From assembly GCF_022828375.1 (NCBI RefSeq), contig NZ_JAJQJX010000001.1, positions 62,001 through 126,000 of the forward strand: a DNA stretch of 64,000 nucleotides, read 5' to 3'. Shown in pieces: positions 42,840 to 51,525 of this stretch; position 1 is the stretch's first letter; each line of letters starts with the position of its first letter. The position numbers were made by a program, and so were the translations under genes. Below the pieces are notes generated by a model. That model ran no database searches. It was given only the letters and a program-made list of their open reading frames with translations, and was not told where the DNA came from. This DNA is from Candidatus Nanosynbacter sp. TM7-053. GTDB lineage: Bacteria > Patescibacteriota > Saccharimonadia > Saccharimonadales > Saccharimonadaceae.

Positions 42840-44191
42840 TGGCAGATAAAAGCGAAGAAATAAAAGGGAAGATTCCGCCACAAAATTTGGACGCGGAAAA
42901 GAGTTTGCTTGGGGCGGTTTTAATTGACGAGGAAGTTTTGGCGGACGCCGCAGAAATTACTCACCCTAGCGATTTTTACGACAAGAATCACGGATTGATT
43001 TTTGCTGGAATGATGCGGCTATTTGAAAAACATAAGCCCGTCGACCTTCTGACCTTAACCGACGAATTGAAGCGAAAGGACGAGCTGGAATTGGTTGGCG
43101 GCTCGGCATATCTGACAGAGCTAACAAATTACGTCCCAACGGCGGCGCACGCATCGGCTTACGCGGAGATGATTGCGCAGGCAGCGGTTCGCAGGCGTCT
43201 AATAAAAGCGAGTGGCGATATTTCGGAACTTGGCTATGACGAATCGACGACCACGCAGGAGTTATTAGAGAAGGCCGAAGCTGAACTTTTCAGCGTGTCA
43301 GACCAATCAACCAAGCAAGATTTGGTCAGCCTGGAAAGTATTCTGACGGATAGTTTTGATCGAATTGAAGAGCTCAGTAAGAATAAAGGTTCTCTCAGAG
43401 GAGTTCGCACTGGCTATCGAGATCTGGACAACATGACCGCTGGCTTACAAAAATCAGATTTGATCATTCTGGCAGCTCGTCCAGCCATGGGTAAGACGAC
43501 GCTGGTGACGAATCTGGCTTATAACGTGGCAACGATTGAGAAAAATCCCGTCCTATTTTTCAGCCTAGAGATGAGCAAGGAGCAGCTGGTCGACCGTATG
43601 TTAGCGGACGCGTCGGGAGTTGATAGCTGGAATATTCGCACCGGAAATCTGAGTGATGAAGATTTTGCGAAGTTGTCTGAGGCTATGGGAGAAATGGCTG
43701 AGGCGCCAATTTATATCGATGACACGCCAGGATTATCAGTTTTGGAAATGCGTACTAAAGCGCGTCGAATTGCTCATGAGAATCCATTAGGATTAATCAT
43801 CGTCGACTATTTGCAGCTTATGCAGGCCAACGGAAACCACAACGGGAACCGTGTTCAGGAGGTGTCGGAAATTTCACGCGGACTGAAGCTTATTGCTCGC
43901 GAATTGAATGTGCCGCTAATTGCCCTGAGCCAGTTAAGCCGTTCTGTTGAATCGCGTACGCCGCCAATTCCACAACTAGCCGACCTGCGCGAATCCGGTT
44001 CCATTGAGCAGGACGCCGATATCGTGAGCTTTATTTATCGCCCTGGATATTACGAACCCGACAACCCGGAAGTTCAGAATATTACTGACCTCATCATCGC
44101 TAAGCACCGTAATGGCCCAGTTGGTAAAGTCCAGCTATATTTCCACCCAGAGCGCCTACGCTTTATGAGTCTGGATCGCAAGCATGAATAG
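42839..44191 (+). CDS. dnaB: Replicative DNA helicase DnaB
   Basis: A 450-residue hexameric helicase that unwinds DNA ahead of the polymerase. The N-terminal DnaB domain (PPQNLDAEKSLLGAVLID) and the RecA-like C-terminal domain with Walker A ARPAMGKTT (about residue 217) and Walker B LIIVDYLQLM are complete. It is translationally coupled to dnaX, putting helicase and clamp loader in one operon. Confidence 0.97.
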   Translation: MADKSEEIKGKIPPQNLDAEKSLLGAVLIDEEVLADAAEITHPSDFYDKNHGLIFAGMMRLFEKHKPVDLLTLTDELKRKDELELVGGSAYLTELTNYVPTAAHASAYAEMIAQAAVRRRLIKASGDISELGYDESTTTQELLEKAEAELFSVSDQSTKQDLVSLESILTDSFDRIEELSKNKGSLRGVRTGYRDLDNMTAGLQKSDLIILAARPAMGKTTLVTNLAYNVATIEKNPVLFFSLEMSKEQLVDRMLADASGVDSWNIRTGNLSDEDFAKLSEAMGEMAEAPIYIDDTPGLSVLEMRTKARRIAHENPLGLIIVDYLQLMQANGNHNGNRVQEVSEISRGLKLIARELNVPLIALSQLSRSVESRTPPIPQLADLRESGSIEQDADIVSFIYRPGYYEPDNPEVQNITDLIIAKHRNGPVGKVQLYFHPERLRFMSLDRKHE

Positions 44192-44196
44192 AATTG

Positions 44197-44205
44197 TGTT
44201 ATAAT
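44197..44205 (+). promoter_or_regulatory. Extended -10 promoter, leaderless
   Basis: TGTTATAAT ends 7 nt before the ATG at 44213. Confidence 0.65.
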
Positions 44206-44212
44206 CATACCA

Positions 44213-45673
44213 ATGAAAAAGCAAAAAGTTACCGATATATTCCTTTACCGATGGCGCTACGTTTTCGGCTATACGTTGCTGGCGCTGCTATACATAGGAG
44301 CTATTATAATTTCCGCGTTGCACGTGCCGGGAGGTTTGTCGCAAGCAGAAATCGACATGGTCAATACGACAAATCACTTGAATTTTAGCATCGAGGGAAT
44401 CGCCGTTACAAATCTTCCATTTCACCTTCTTCAATTGCTACTCTTCAAGCTATTCGGCGTCAGTTTATTAACAATTAAAGCGCCCGCCGTAATCCTTTCA
44501 ATCGCCAGCTCTGTCGCTATCTTCTTCCTCTTAAAGCGCTGGTTTAAGCCGTCCACAACAATTCTATCGCTATTAATCATGGCAACGACCGGTCAATTTT
44601 TATTCATCGGACAAAGCGCAACTGTTGGCATTTTATACATCTTTTACACCGCGCTAACTTTACTTTTTGCTACATTGATTCTCCAGAAAGCCCAGAACGC
44701 CTCCATTTGGCGAATCAGCTTAGCCATCACCACGGCGCTCAGCCTTTTCACTCCGTATTTTTGGTATATCAATCTGGGACTTCTGATCATCGCCTTTCTA
44801 CATCCGCATCCACGCTATTTCCTCATCTCTCGAAAACACCGAAAATCTTGGATTGTTCCATTTTCAATTTTATTCGTAATGGTTTGCGGGATTAATTTTC
44901 TTTGCTATAAATCCCACGCGCTATTTTACAACCTCATCGGCATCAACAGCCTAAGTTTTGACATCGTCGCAAACCTCAGGACTTTATATTACACATACAT
45001 CCGCATTTTCCCATCAGTCGTAGGAAACCAAATCACGCCAATTATGGACATCAACGCAATGGTGTTAATCGGGCTAGGACTATTCCGCAGCTTCCAAAAA
45101 ATCTCCAGCGCCCGCTCGTTTATGATTTGGTCGTGGCTAATCTTAGCATTGGCGCTACTCATCTTCCAGCCAAGCCTCACTCCGATAATTATTATCCCGT
45201 TATTTATACTCTTGGCGGTCGGATTGGAATCTCTAATGAACATGTGGTACGGGCTTTTCCCGCGCAATCCATACGCTCGCGGCACAGGGCTGGTTCTTAT
45301 ATCAATGCTAATCATCGTTATGGTGGTGGGTGGCAGCGTCCGCTATATTGACGGTTATCGTTATTTCCCAGAGGCAGCTTCACGCTTTAATAAAGATTTA
45401 TCTCTACTACGTAAAAATACCGCGCCGACCGATTCATTCTCGTTATTGGTCAGTAAAGAAGAATCACCGATTTACGAAGCGCTTAAAAAGCACAATTATC
45501 ACCGAATATCAATTATCCACACAGCGCCAGCAAATGTCGGACAGACTTTATACGTTAGCCACAGCGTAAAGTCTCAAATTCCGCAGACTTACTCTGGGCA
45601 CCTGTCGTCAGTAATTGTCAATGACCATAAAGACGGCGATCGCTTCTACGTCTACACATCCGACCGCAAATAG
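44213..45673 (+). CDS. Membrane glycosyltransferase-like protein
   Basis: A 486-residue multi-pass membrane protein with about ten hydrophobic segments. The first outside loop (SQAEIDMVNTTNHLNF) and the following NLPFHLLQLLLFKLFGVS resemble GT39/ArnT-type glycosyltransferases, which transfer lipid-linked sugars outside the membrane; the catalytic acidic residue would be in that loop. The C-terminal ~110 residues are soluble. It may decorate cell-surface molecules. The start is set by the -10 box 7 nt upstream. Confidence 0.6.
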   Translation: MKKQKVTDIFLYRWRYVFGYTLLALLYIGAIIISALHVPGGLSQAEIDMVNTTNHLNFSIEGIAVTNLPFHLLQLLLFKLFGVSLLTIKAPAVILSIASSVAIFFLLKRWFKPSTTILSLLIMATTGQFLFIGQSATVGILYIFYTALTLLFATLILQKAQNASIWRISLAITTALSLFTPYFWYINLGLLIIAFLHPHPRYFLISRKHRKSWIVPFSILFVMVCGINFLCYKSHALFYNLIGINSLSFDIVANLRTLYYTYIRIFPSVVGNQITPIMDINAMVLIGLGLFRSFQKISSARSFMIWSWLILALALLIFQPSLTPIIIIPLFILLAVGLESLMNMWYGLFPRNPYARGTGLVLISMLIIVMVVGGSVRYIDGYRYFPEAASRFNKDLSLLRKNTAPTDSFSLLVSKEESPIYEALKKHNYHRISIIHTAPANVGQTLYVSHSVKSQIPQTYSGHLSSVIVNDHKDGDRFYVYTSDRK

Positions 45674-45705
45674 GGTATAATTATAAGTGTTAAATAAGGA
45701 GGAAT

Positions 45706-45996
45706 ATGGCGTTTGATCAGGTGAAAATGCTGCAACAATTACGCAAAGCACAGAAACAATTAGGTAAAGAAATCATCGAAGTTGAGGCTGGCGATGGCGC
45801 TGTGATCGTACAAATCACTGGCGAATTAAAGATTAAGTCTGTAAAGATTGACCCAGAAATGGTTGACCTAGAGAATATCGAAGAGTTGGAACACTGGATT
45901 GAAATCGCAGTTCGCGACGGTATGACAAAGGCTCAGGAGGTCGCTGCTGAAACTATGAAGCCATTGATGGGCGGCTTGGGCAACTTGCCATTCTAA
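45706..45996 (+). CDS. YbaB/EbfC nucleoid-associated protein
   Basis: A 96-residue DNA-binding protein of the YbaB/EbfC family. The segment VEAGDGAVIVQITGELKIKSVKIDPEMV is characteristic, as is the C-terminal TMKPLMGGLGNLPF. AAGGAGG precedes the ATG. It is followed after 4 nt by recR, the usual pairing. Confidence 0.93.
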   Translation: MAFDQVKMLQQLRKAQKQLGKEIIEVEAGDGAVIVQITGELKIKSVKIDPEMVDLENIEELEHWIEIAVRDGMTKAQEVAAETMKPLMGGLGNLPF

Positions 45997-46000
45997 AGTC

Positions 46001-46618
46001 ATGTCAATCGACATTTTACCAAAAGCTCTGACTGCTTTAATTGATGATTTTGGTAATTTACCCGGAGTTGGACCGCGTACGGCTGAAAGATATGCCTACG
46101 CGGTTTTACGCCGCAACCCCAAATCCGCAAAGCAATTAGCGCATTCATTAGACCGATTGCACGACCGCGTAAAAACCTGCCCGAAGACATTTGCGTTGAT
46201 CGACTCAGATGACGACGTGTCGCCTTTATACGCAGATTTGAACAGGAATAAAAGAGTAGTTTGTGTAGTCGAGGAGCCGCTAGACATTGTTGCCATAGAA
46301 AGAACAGGGCAGTTCCTGGGTACATACCACGTGCTGGGCGGCGTTATCTCACCAATCGACAATATTGGACCGGAGCAATTGCATATCCCAGAACTAATTG
46401 AACGTATAAAAACAGACGACGTTCAAGAGATTATTATCGCCACGAACGCTTCAGTTGAGGGCGAGTCGACCGCGCTATTCTTGCAGCGCTACATCCAAGA
46501 AGCTGGGTTGAATACGACTATCACACGCTTGGCTAGGGGCATTCCAGTCGGTGTTGACCTTGAATATGCAGACCAAATTACACTAACTCACGCACTAGAG
46601 GGTCGAAAACAGTTATAG
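46001..46618 (+). CDS. recR: Recombination protein RecR with degenerate zinc finger
   Basis: A 205-residue RecR, which with RecO helps load RecA at gaps. The helix-hairpin-helix GNLPGVGPRTAERYAYAVL (about residues 15-33) and the Toprim domain (VVCVVEEPLDIVAIERTG, and ATNASVEGESTALFL) are intact. Between them the usual C4 zinc finger is lost: only one of four cysteines remains (KTCPKTF), and the others are replaced. Context downstream of the YbaB gene is standard. Confidence 0.95.
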   Translation: MSIDILPKALTALIDDFGNLPGVGPRTAERYAYAVLRRNPKSAKQLAHSLDRLHDRVKTCPKTFALIDSDDDVSPLYADLNRNKRVVCVVEEPLDIVAIERTGQFLGTYHVLGGVISPIDNIGPEQLHIPELIERIKTDDVQEIIIATNASVEGESTALFLQRYIQEAGLNTTITRLARGIPVGVDLEYADQITLTHALEGRKQL

Positions 46619-46642
46619 ACTCACCAGCTTCATCACCAATAA

Positions 46643-46671
46643 AAAATACCCGCCATCTCGGCGGGTATTTC
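46643..46671. terminator. Terminator after recR
   Basis: AAATACCCGCC and GGCGGGTATTT form an 11-bp stem; it can serve the convergent surface-protein gene too. Confidence 0.85.
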
Positions 46672-46688
46672 GTTGCTAGTTTAGCCTA

Positions 46689-47870
46689 TTACATTTGGCG
46701 GCGGCTAGCGATGTAAGCGATAGTAGCTGTAGTTAGTCCACCTAGGCCTAGTGCTGACATGATCGCGTCACTTGCACCAGTCTTTGGCAATTCTGGGCTA
46801 GGTGTTGATGTTGAAGGAGTGTTTGGTGTAGGAGTTTCCTTACATTCGTCCAAGTTGGTCTTGTGAATCTTTTCGTTAAACTCTTCCTTCTTAATCTCCT
46901 TAGTGTACTTCTTGCCACCTTCTTCAATTACACAAACTGTGATCTTAGCAGGAGTTTCCTTACATTCGTCCAAGTTGGTCTTGTGAATCTTTTCGTTAAA
47001 CTCTTCCTTCTTAATCTCCTTAGTGTACTTCTTGCCACCTTCTTCAATTACACAAACGATCATCTTTGGTTCCGGCTTAACCGTAACAGTTTTTTGACAG
47101 TTAGAGTTTTGCCTCTTAACTTCACCAGTTTCTTTACCGTTTACAGTAATAGTAACTGTATAGTTGCCTTCTTTTGCGTAAGTGTATTGAATTTCTGATG
47201 AGTTAGTTGTCTTGATGTTGTTATCACCGAAGTTGTATGTGTAGCTGGTGATAGATGCGCCACCCTTGGCAGTTGCCTTAACGCTGAACTTGAAGGTGTT
47301 ACGAGAAATTTCAGTTACTTGCAAAGCGTCACATGTTAGAGCAGGCTTTGCTGGAGGTGTTGTTGGGTTACCCCAAACTGGGTTACCACAGTCTTTAATC
47401 ACACCAGTGATAAATGAGCCGTTATTGTCAAACCATGCGTAAATATTGTAGCTCTTAGGTCCGTCAACGAAGCTCTGACCAGTTGTGTATTGGTAGTAAG
47501 TATATCCGTTTGAGGTCTTGTAGCTACGTTGTGGCTGAGGCTGACGAGTACCAGCTTTAGACTGTACGGTTATAGCGTTTGTAGCTACAACACGACCATC
47601 AACTGTAATGTTGCCATTTGCGTCAACTACACCTTCGCGCATGTTGGAGCCACCTTGAACCATAGTCTCGGTAACGTACCACTCTTTGTATAGTTCTTTA
47701 ATTTCTGTACGGCTGTATGCTGTTTGCAATTCTGACATAGAATGTGTACCACAGTATACAACGTTAAAACTGTTACAGCCGGCAGCCTGTGAAGGTGATG
47801 CCAACCAGATTCCACCGAGCATAGCAAATCCCAAAGAGATAGCAATGCCGATTTTCTTAAATTTGTTCAT
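46689..47870 (-). CDS. LPXTG wall-anchored surface protein with PKD domain
   Basis: A 393-residue exported protein. The signal peptide (core about residues 8-28) ends near SQAAGC. An N-terminal domain of about 150 residues of no known family is followed by a PKD-like domain (about residues 185-265, with SYTYNFGDNNIKTT), two near-identical 40-residue repeats (about residues 272-350) and a sorting signal LPKTG with a hydrophobic segment and basic end (ASRRQM). It should be fixed to the wall by a sortase; none is in this window. Codon use is native. GAGGAG precedes the ATG. Confidence 0.9.
   Translation of the reverse strand: MNKFKKIGIAISLGFAMLGGIWLASPSQAAGCNSFNVVYCGTHSMSELQTAYSRTEIKELYKEWYVTETMVQGGSNMREGVVDANGNITVDGRVVATNAITVQSKAGTRQPQPQRSYKTSNGYTYYQYTTGQSFVDGPKSYNIYAWFDNNGSFITGVIKDCGNPVWGNPTTPPAKPALTCDALQVTEISRNTFKFSVKATAKGGASITSYTYNFGDNNIKTTNSSEIQYTYAKEGNYTVTITVNGKETGEVKRQNSNCQKTVTVKPEPKMIVCVIEEGGKKYTKEIKKEEFNEKIHKTNLDECKETPAKITVCVIEEGGKKYTKEIKKEEFNEKIHKTNLDECKETPTPNTPSTSTPSPELPKTGASDAIMSALGLGGLTTATIAYIASRRQM
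46830..46937 (-). repeat. 108-bp coding repeat, copy 2
   Basis: Identical over 108 bp to 46950-47057, at a 120-bp period. Each unit encodes the block from VCVIEEGGKKY to NLDECKETP. Confidence 0.95.
46950..47057 (-). repeat. 108-bp coding repeat, copy 1
   Basis: The upstream copy in reading order. Perfect identity at the DNA level, including silent positions, indicates a recent duplication or ongoing exchange. Confidence 0.95.
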
Positions 47871-47914
47871 AAAAACTCCTCTTTTCCAGCCCTATCTTCA
47901 GGCTTTATGTCCTC

Positions 47915-47943
47915 ATACTAGCACAATCTTTATATTTTGTCAA
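47915..47943 (-). promoter_or_regulatory. Consensus promoter of the LPXTG gene
   Basis: On the minus strand TTGACA, a 17-bp spacer and TAGTAT. It predicts a leader of about 40 nt with an AGCC/GGCT hairpin. Confidence 0.7.
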
Positions 47944-48063
47944 TAATAATTTATAAAAATGTTTATGTTTTTTTCGATTGCGCAGTATTTTTAATAGTCC
48001 ATCACATATTATACCACTTATGTAATTAAAAACAATATATATTATATTAGAGTAAAAATCATT

Positions 48064-48072
48064 TGTTATAAT
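48064..48072 (+). promoter_or_regulatory. Extended -10 promoter, leaderless
   Basis: TGTTATAAT ends 7 nt before the ATG at 48080. Confidence 0.65.
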
Positions 48073-48079
48073 AAATAAT

Positions 48080-49060
48080 ATGCTAGACACAGCTAAACAA
48101 TTTATTCAATCCGCAAACAATATAGTTATTATTCAAGCCGAAAATCCCGACGGCGATAGCCTGGGTTCAAGCTTGGCGCTGGAAGAAGTCTTAAGTGACC
48201 TAGAGAAGACTGTCACTTTATATTGTCCAGTAGATATACCGAAATATCTTCATTATATTCGCGGTTGGGATCGAGTGCAGAACGACTTTCCATTTCAAGC
48301 CGACGCCGCGATAATTGTCGATACAAGCGCGGACGTGCTGCTAAGTAAGGTATTGGAAACTCCTGGAGCGCGACATTTTCTGGAAACGCACCCGACTCTG
48401 GTTATCGATCATCACACAGCCGAATCGACACTTAGCTTTGATCATACTATGTTATCAGAAACCGTCGTGGCGACCGGGGAATTACTATATAAACTGTTCA
48501 AGCACTCCGACTGGAAGATAAATCCTCAGGCGGCTGAAGATTTATTGATAGCTATTATGAGCGATAGCCTGGGGCTTACTACGCAAAACACTACGGCTCA
48601 GACTTTTCATACGGCAGGAGAACTTACAGAGCTGGGCGCATCCAATGCGGAAATTGAAGAGCGACGACGTGAATTTATGAAAAAATCGCCAGAAATTTTG
48701 GCGTACAAGGGAAAATTGATCGAGCGAATCGAATATTTATTAGACGGACAATTGGCGCTGGTGCACGTGCCATTCGAAGAAATCCAAGCCTACAGCGACG
48801 CCTATAACCCTGGAGCGTTGATTGGTGATGAGTTGAGGCTGGTTGAAGGCGTGGCGCTTAGTTGCGTTATTAAAACTTACCCTGACGGCAAATTAACTGC
48901 ACGCCTACGAGGTAATTTACCAATTGCCGATACTGTGGCTGGATATTTCGGTGGCGGTGGTCATCCGTACGCGGCAGGATTCCGTGTATATGAAAGCTAT
49001 GATGAAATCGTAAGAGAATTAGTCACGGCGACGGATCAGGCTTTGCGAGAAGCAGATTAG
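48080..49060 (+). CDS. DHH-family phosphoesterase (NrnA-like)
   Basis: A 326-residue phosphoesterase resembling NrnA/oligoribonuclease, which degrades short RNA or cyclic dinucleotide products. The DHH domain carries NPDGDSLGSSLAL, DTSAD and VIDHHTAEST; the DHHA1 domain ends with GGGGHPYAAGFRV. These supply the metal ligands. It is transcribed alone from a leaderless promoter. Confidence 0.9.
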   Translation: MLDTAKQFIQSANNIVIIQAENPDGDSLGSSLALEEVLSDLEKTVTLYCPVDIPKYLHYIRGWDRVQNDFPFQADAAIIVDTSADVLLSKVLETPGARHFLETHPTLVIDHHTAESTLSFDHTMLSETVVATGELLYKLFKHSDWKINPQAAEDLLIAIMSDSLGLTTQNTTAQTFHTAGELTELGASNAEIEERRREFMKKSPEILAYKGKLIERIEYLLDGQLALVHVPFEEIQAYSDAYNPGALIGDELRLVEGVALSCVIKTYPDGKLTARLRGNLPIADTVAGYFGGGGHPYAAGFRVYESYDEIVRELVTATDQALREAD

Positions 49061-49062
49061 TG

Positions 49063-49091
49063 TTGACTTTTTTACGTTAGTATGGTATAAA
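49063..49091 (+). promoter_or_regulatory. Consensus promoter of the 49271 gene
   Basis: TTGACT (49063-49068), 17-bp spacer, TATAAA (49086-49091). Predicted leader of about 170 nt. Confidence 0.65.
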
Positions 49092-49108
49092 TAGAGGTAG
49101 CTTTTGTT

Positions 49109-49234
49109 GACAAGTTGAGTAAGTCCTTGTCCGAAAGCGTACTTTGACAGACAGTTATATACAAGGTGAGTTTTTATTCCTTTTATAAAAAGCAGAAAAG
49201 AGGAATGAGATCTCACCTTGTGACAAAACGTCAC
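49109..49234 (+). promoter_or_regulatory. Long structured 5' leader
   Basis: Three elements follow: GACAAG/CTTGTC hairpin (49109-49131); a long stem ACAAGGTGAG/CTCACCTTGT (49161-49170 with 49212-49221) containing ATTCC/GGAAT (49176-49180 with 49202-49206) and an apical TTTTATAAAA; and GTGAC/GTCAC (49220-49234), which competes with the foot of the long stem. The possible switch between the last two is suggestive of regulation. Confidence 0.5.
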
Positions 49235-49270
49235 TTAACCATCCAGGGGTGAGAAGACGGGAAAGAGACC

Positions 49271-49909
49271 ATGTCTCGGCAGAAAAAGGGCAACACTCTG
49301 GAAATTAACGGAAAGCCTTTTGTCTTTAATAATAGCGACATCAAGCTCTTCCGTAAACTGGAGAATGCCGCTAATAATCTGGGGCGTGCGCTCCAGAAGA
49401 GTGGAAAAATTACGAGGGAAGGAGTCGTCGACAATATGATTGAGAGCTGTCTCTCAATCATGCTTGTCTTACATGACATCCTGACGTCGTCGCTTGACGT
49501 CAAGAATCACTCTGTTCGAAGAGCAGTGAGTGCTTCGTATTCGGCAGGGAAAAATCTCCTTGCTGTGTTCGACACAGCAGGATCCACAGACAGGACTCAG
49601 CCCTGGGAACGCTGGGAAATAATGTCGGCCTACGGTCGCCTTTCACTGTGCCACGTCAAGGTTATGAGGCGCTTAAATGGCGCGATCATCTCTGCCTTGA
49701 GAAAGGCGACTTGTAACCTGGAAGGACGTAGGGAGAAGGTGAATAATCTCGATGACTACCTCGTCGAGATTATTCAGGTGGAGGAGAATATTCGCAGCCT
49801 TATCGATGAGGCTGCCACCCTCCAGCTGGAGAAGAGTCAAATCTCCCTGCTACACACTCTGCTCGAAAGGGTTAATACCCTCCTGGAGCGGGAGCGTCCC
49901 CAGAGCTAA
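49271..49909 (+). CDS. Unknown helical protein, 212 aa, unusual codon use
   Basis: A 212-residue soluble protein, predicted to be mostly long helices, perhaps a helical bundle. A short N-terminal strand region (NTLEINGKPFVFNN) comes first. No family was recognised. Codon choice favours C/G-ending codons more than its neighbours but less than the 35628 gene. GGGAAAGAGA precedes the ATG. It has a 170-nt structured leader and a hairpin after the stop. Confidence 0.65.
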   Translation: MSRQKKGNTLEINGKPFVFNNSDIKLFRKLENAANNLGRALQKSGKITREGVVDNMIESCLSIMLVLHDILTSSLDVKNHSVRRAVSASYSAGKNLLAVFDTAGSTDRTQPWERWEIMSAYGRLSLCHVKVMRRLNGAIISALRKATCNLEGRREKVNNLDDYLVEIIQVEENIRSLIDEAATLQLEKSQISLLHTLLERVNTLLERERPQS

Positions 49910-49920
49910 CACTAGCTCAT

Positions 49921-49974
49921 TAGGAGAAATGGCAGGCGGCGTTTTGCAATAATACTGTCTGTCATTTCTTCCTT
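49921..49974 (+). terminator. Long hairpin after the 49271 gene
   Basis: AGGAGAAATGGCAG pairs with CTGTCATTTCTTCCT (one bulge, one G-T), a 14-bp stem with a 24-nt loop. There is no good T-run; a second possible end with TTTTTT is at 50001-50006. Confidence 0.5.
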
Positions 49975-50038
49975 AAAATTATCAAGTCCCGTTGGGGCTG
50001 TTTTTTATGTCAATTTTGAAAAACTGACCAGAGTAACG

Positions 50039-50044
50039 TACAAT
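50039..50044 (+). promoter_or_regulatory. Leaderless -10 element of cysS
   Basis: TACAAT ends 7 nt before the cysS ATG. Confidence 0.5.
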
Positions 50045-50051
50045 AGAACTA

Positions 50052-51485
50052 ATGATAAAGCTCTATAACACGCTCACCAGACGAAAAGATGAACTGAAAC
50101 CGCTTGACGGAGAAACGGTCAAATTTTACACCTGTGGTCTAACAGTTTATTCGCAACCGCACATCGGCAACTGGGTTGGCTATATTTATTGGGACGTGCT
50201 GGTGCGATTGTTACGCTGGCAAGATATTCCCGTTATTCGAACGCAAAACATCACCGACGTTGGACATTTGACCAGCGACGACGATAACGGCGAGGACAAA
50301 ATGGAAAAAGGTGCGCGCCGTGAAGGGAAGACTGCCTGGGATGTGGCGGAAAGATATATTTCCGTTGCAAATCATGAAGCTTACGACGTGCTGAAATTGA
50401 TAAAACCAGATTATTTGGTGCGGGCGACGGATTATATTCAGCAGCAGATTGACTTCGCAAAAGGACTGGACGAAAAAGGATTTTTATATAAAATCGACGG
50501 CGACGGCATGTATTTTGATACGTCGCTTTTGAAGGATTACGGTAAATTAGCGCGGCTGGACGTGGCGGGTCTGGAAGCTGGCGCCAGAGTGAGCGTTGAA
50601 GGAAAGCGCAATATTACTGACTTCGCTGTATGGAAGTTTTCGCCAAAAGACGCCAAGCGCGATATGGAATGGGATAGTCCGTGGGGAATCGGTTTTCCTG
50701 GCTGGCACCTGGAGTGCTCGACAATTGCTCGTGAAACACTTGGGGATTCTATTGATATTCACGCTGGCGGAATTGACCATATTCCAGTTCATCACACGAA
50801 TGAAATTGCCCAGAGTGAAAGCTTGACTGGAAAACAATTTTCTCAAATTTGGCTACATAATAATCACATAAAAGTCGACGGTCGAAAGATGAGTAAATCA
50901 CTGGGTAATATTATTACGCTGGAAGATATTATTTCGCGAGGCTTTAGTCCGATGGCGTTTAAGCTGGCGATTCTCAGCAAACATTATCAAACGGAAGGCA
51001 ATTTTACCTGGGAAATCCTGGAAGCAGCACAGGCGCGGCTGAACCATTGGCGGGATTACGCGGTTCTGAGACATCAGACTCACGACACACTGGAGGATGA
51101 CGATGATAAAGACGAGCAGGACGATTCGGTTTCGTTGTTAGCGGGACGTCAGGCGTTGGTCGAGAAATTGAATGATAATTTGGACACTCCAGGCGCACTG
51201 GCGTTGATTGATGAAGTATTTTCAAAGTTGGATCATACGCCGCTTGATAAGATTCATCGGCAAAGTTTGGTGCAATTTGTTGATGAGATCGACGAGATTT
51301 TAGGGCTAGATTTGACTGAATCTACGCCTGATATTACTGACGATTTGAAGAGGTTGATCATCCAGCGACGTCAAGCACGCGCAGAGAAAAATTGGGAAGA
51401 GTCTGACAGAATCCGCGATGAACTTCTTCATACTGGCGTTGCTGTTCGTGATACGCCAAGTGGCAGCATTTGGACATGGAAATAG
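50052..51485 (+). CDS. cysS: Cysteinyl-tRNA synthetase
   Basis: A 477-residue class I synthetase that charges tRNA-Cys. The zinc and ATP motifs are intact: FYTCGLTVYSQPHIGNWVGY (HIGN; first zinc cysteine), GWHLECSTIA (second cysteine), DHIPVHHTNEIAQSE (histidine and glutamate ligands) and GRKMSKSLGN (KMSKS). The C-terminal helical domain is present. Unlike DnaX and RecR, the zinc site has been kept here, as expected because it selects cysteine. Confidence 0.96.
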   Translation: MIKLYNTLTRRKDELKPLDGETVKFYTCGLTVYSQPHIGNWVGYIYWDVLVRLLRWQDIPVIRTQNITDVGHLTSDDDNGEDKMEKGARREGKTAWDVAERYISVANHEAYDVLKLIKPDYLVRATDYIQQQIDFAKGLDEKGFLYKIDGDGMYFDTSLLKDYGKLARLDVAGLEAGARVSVEGKRNITDFAVWKFSPKDAKRDMEWDSPWGIGFPGWHLECSTIARETLGDSIDIHAGGIDHIPVHHTNEIAQSESLTGKQFSQIWLHNNHIKVDGRKMSKSLGNIITLEDIISRGFSPMAFKLAILSKHYQTEGNFTWEILEAAQARLNHWRDYAVLRHQTHDTLEDDDDKDEQDDSVSLLAGRQALVEKLNDNLDTPGALALIDEVFSKLDHTPLDKIHRQSLVQFVDEIDEILGLDLTESTPDITDDLKRLIIQRRQARAEKNWEESDRIRDELLHTGVAVRDTPSGSIWTWK

Positions 51486-51517
51486 CCCGCTGGATTCAAC
51501 GGGCTATACTTTTATTT
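51483..51517. terminator. Terminator between cysS and the AI-2E gene
   Basis: TAGCCCG and CGGGCTA form a stem, followed by ACTTTTATTT on the plus strand. Confidence 0.75.
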
Positions 51518-51525
51518 CGTGCTAA

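Noticed and set aside
46830-47057. CRISPR-like repeats
   Set aside because: Only two copies, 108 bp long and in frame within a protein; no spacers and no cas genes nearby.
49145-49964. TGACAGACAGT / ACTGTCTGTCA inverted repeat flanking the 49271 gene, as ends of a mobile element
   Set aside because: Only 11 bp, no target-site duplication recognised and no transposase; both copies fit better in the leader and trailer hairpin regions.
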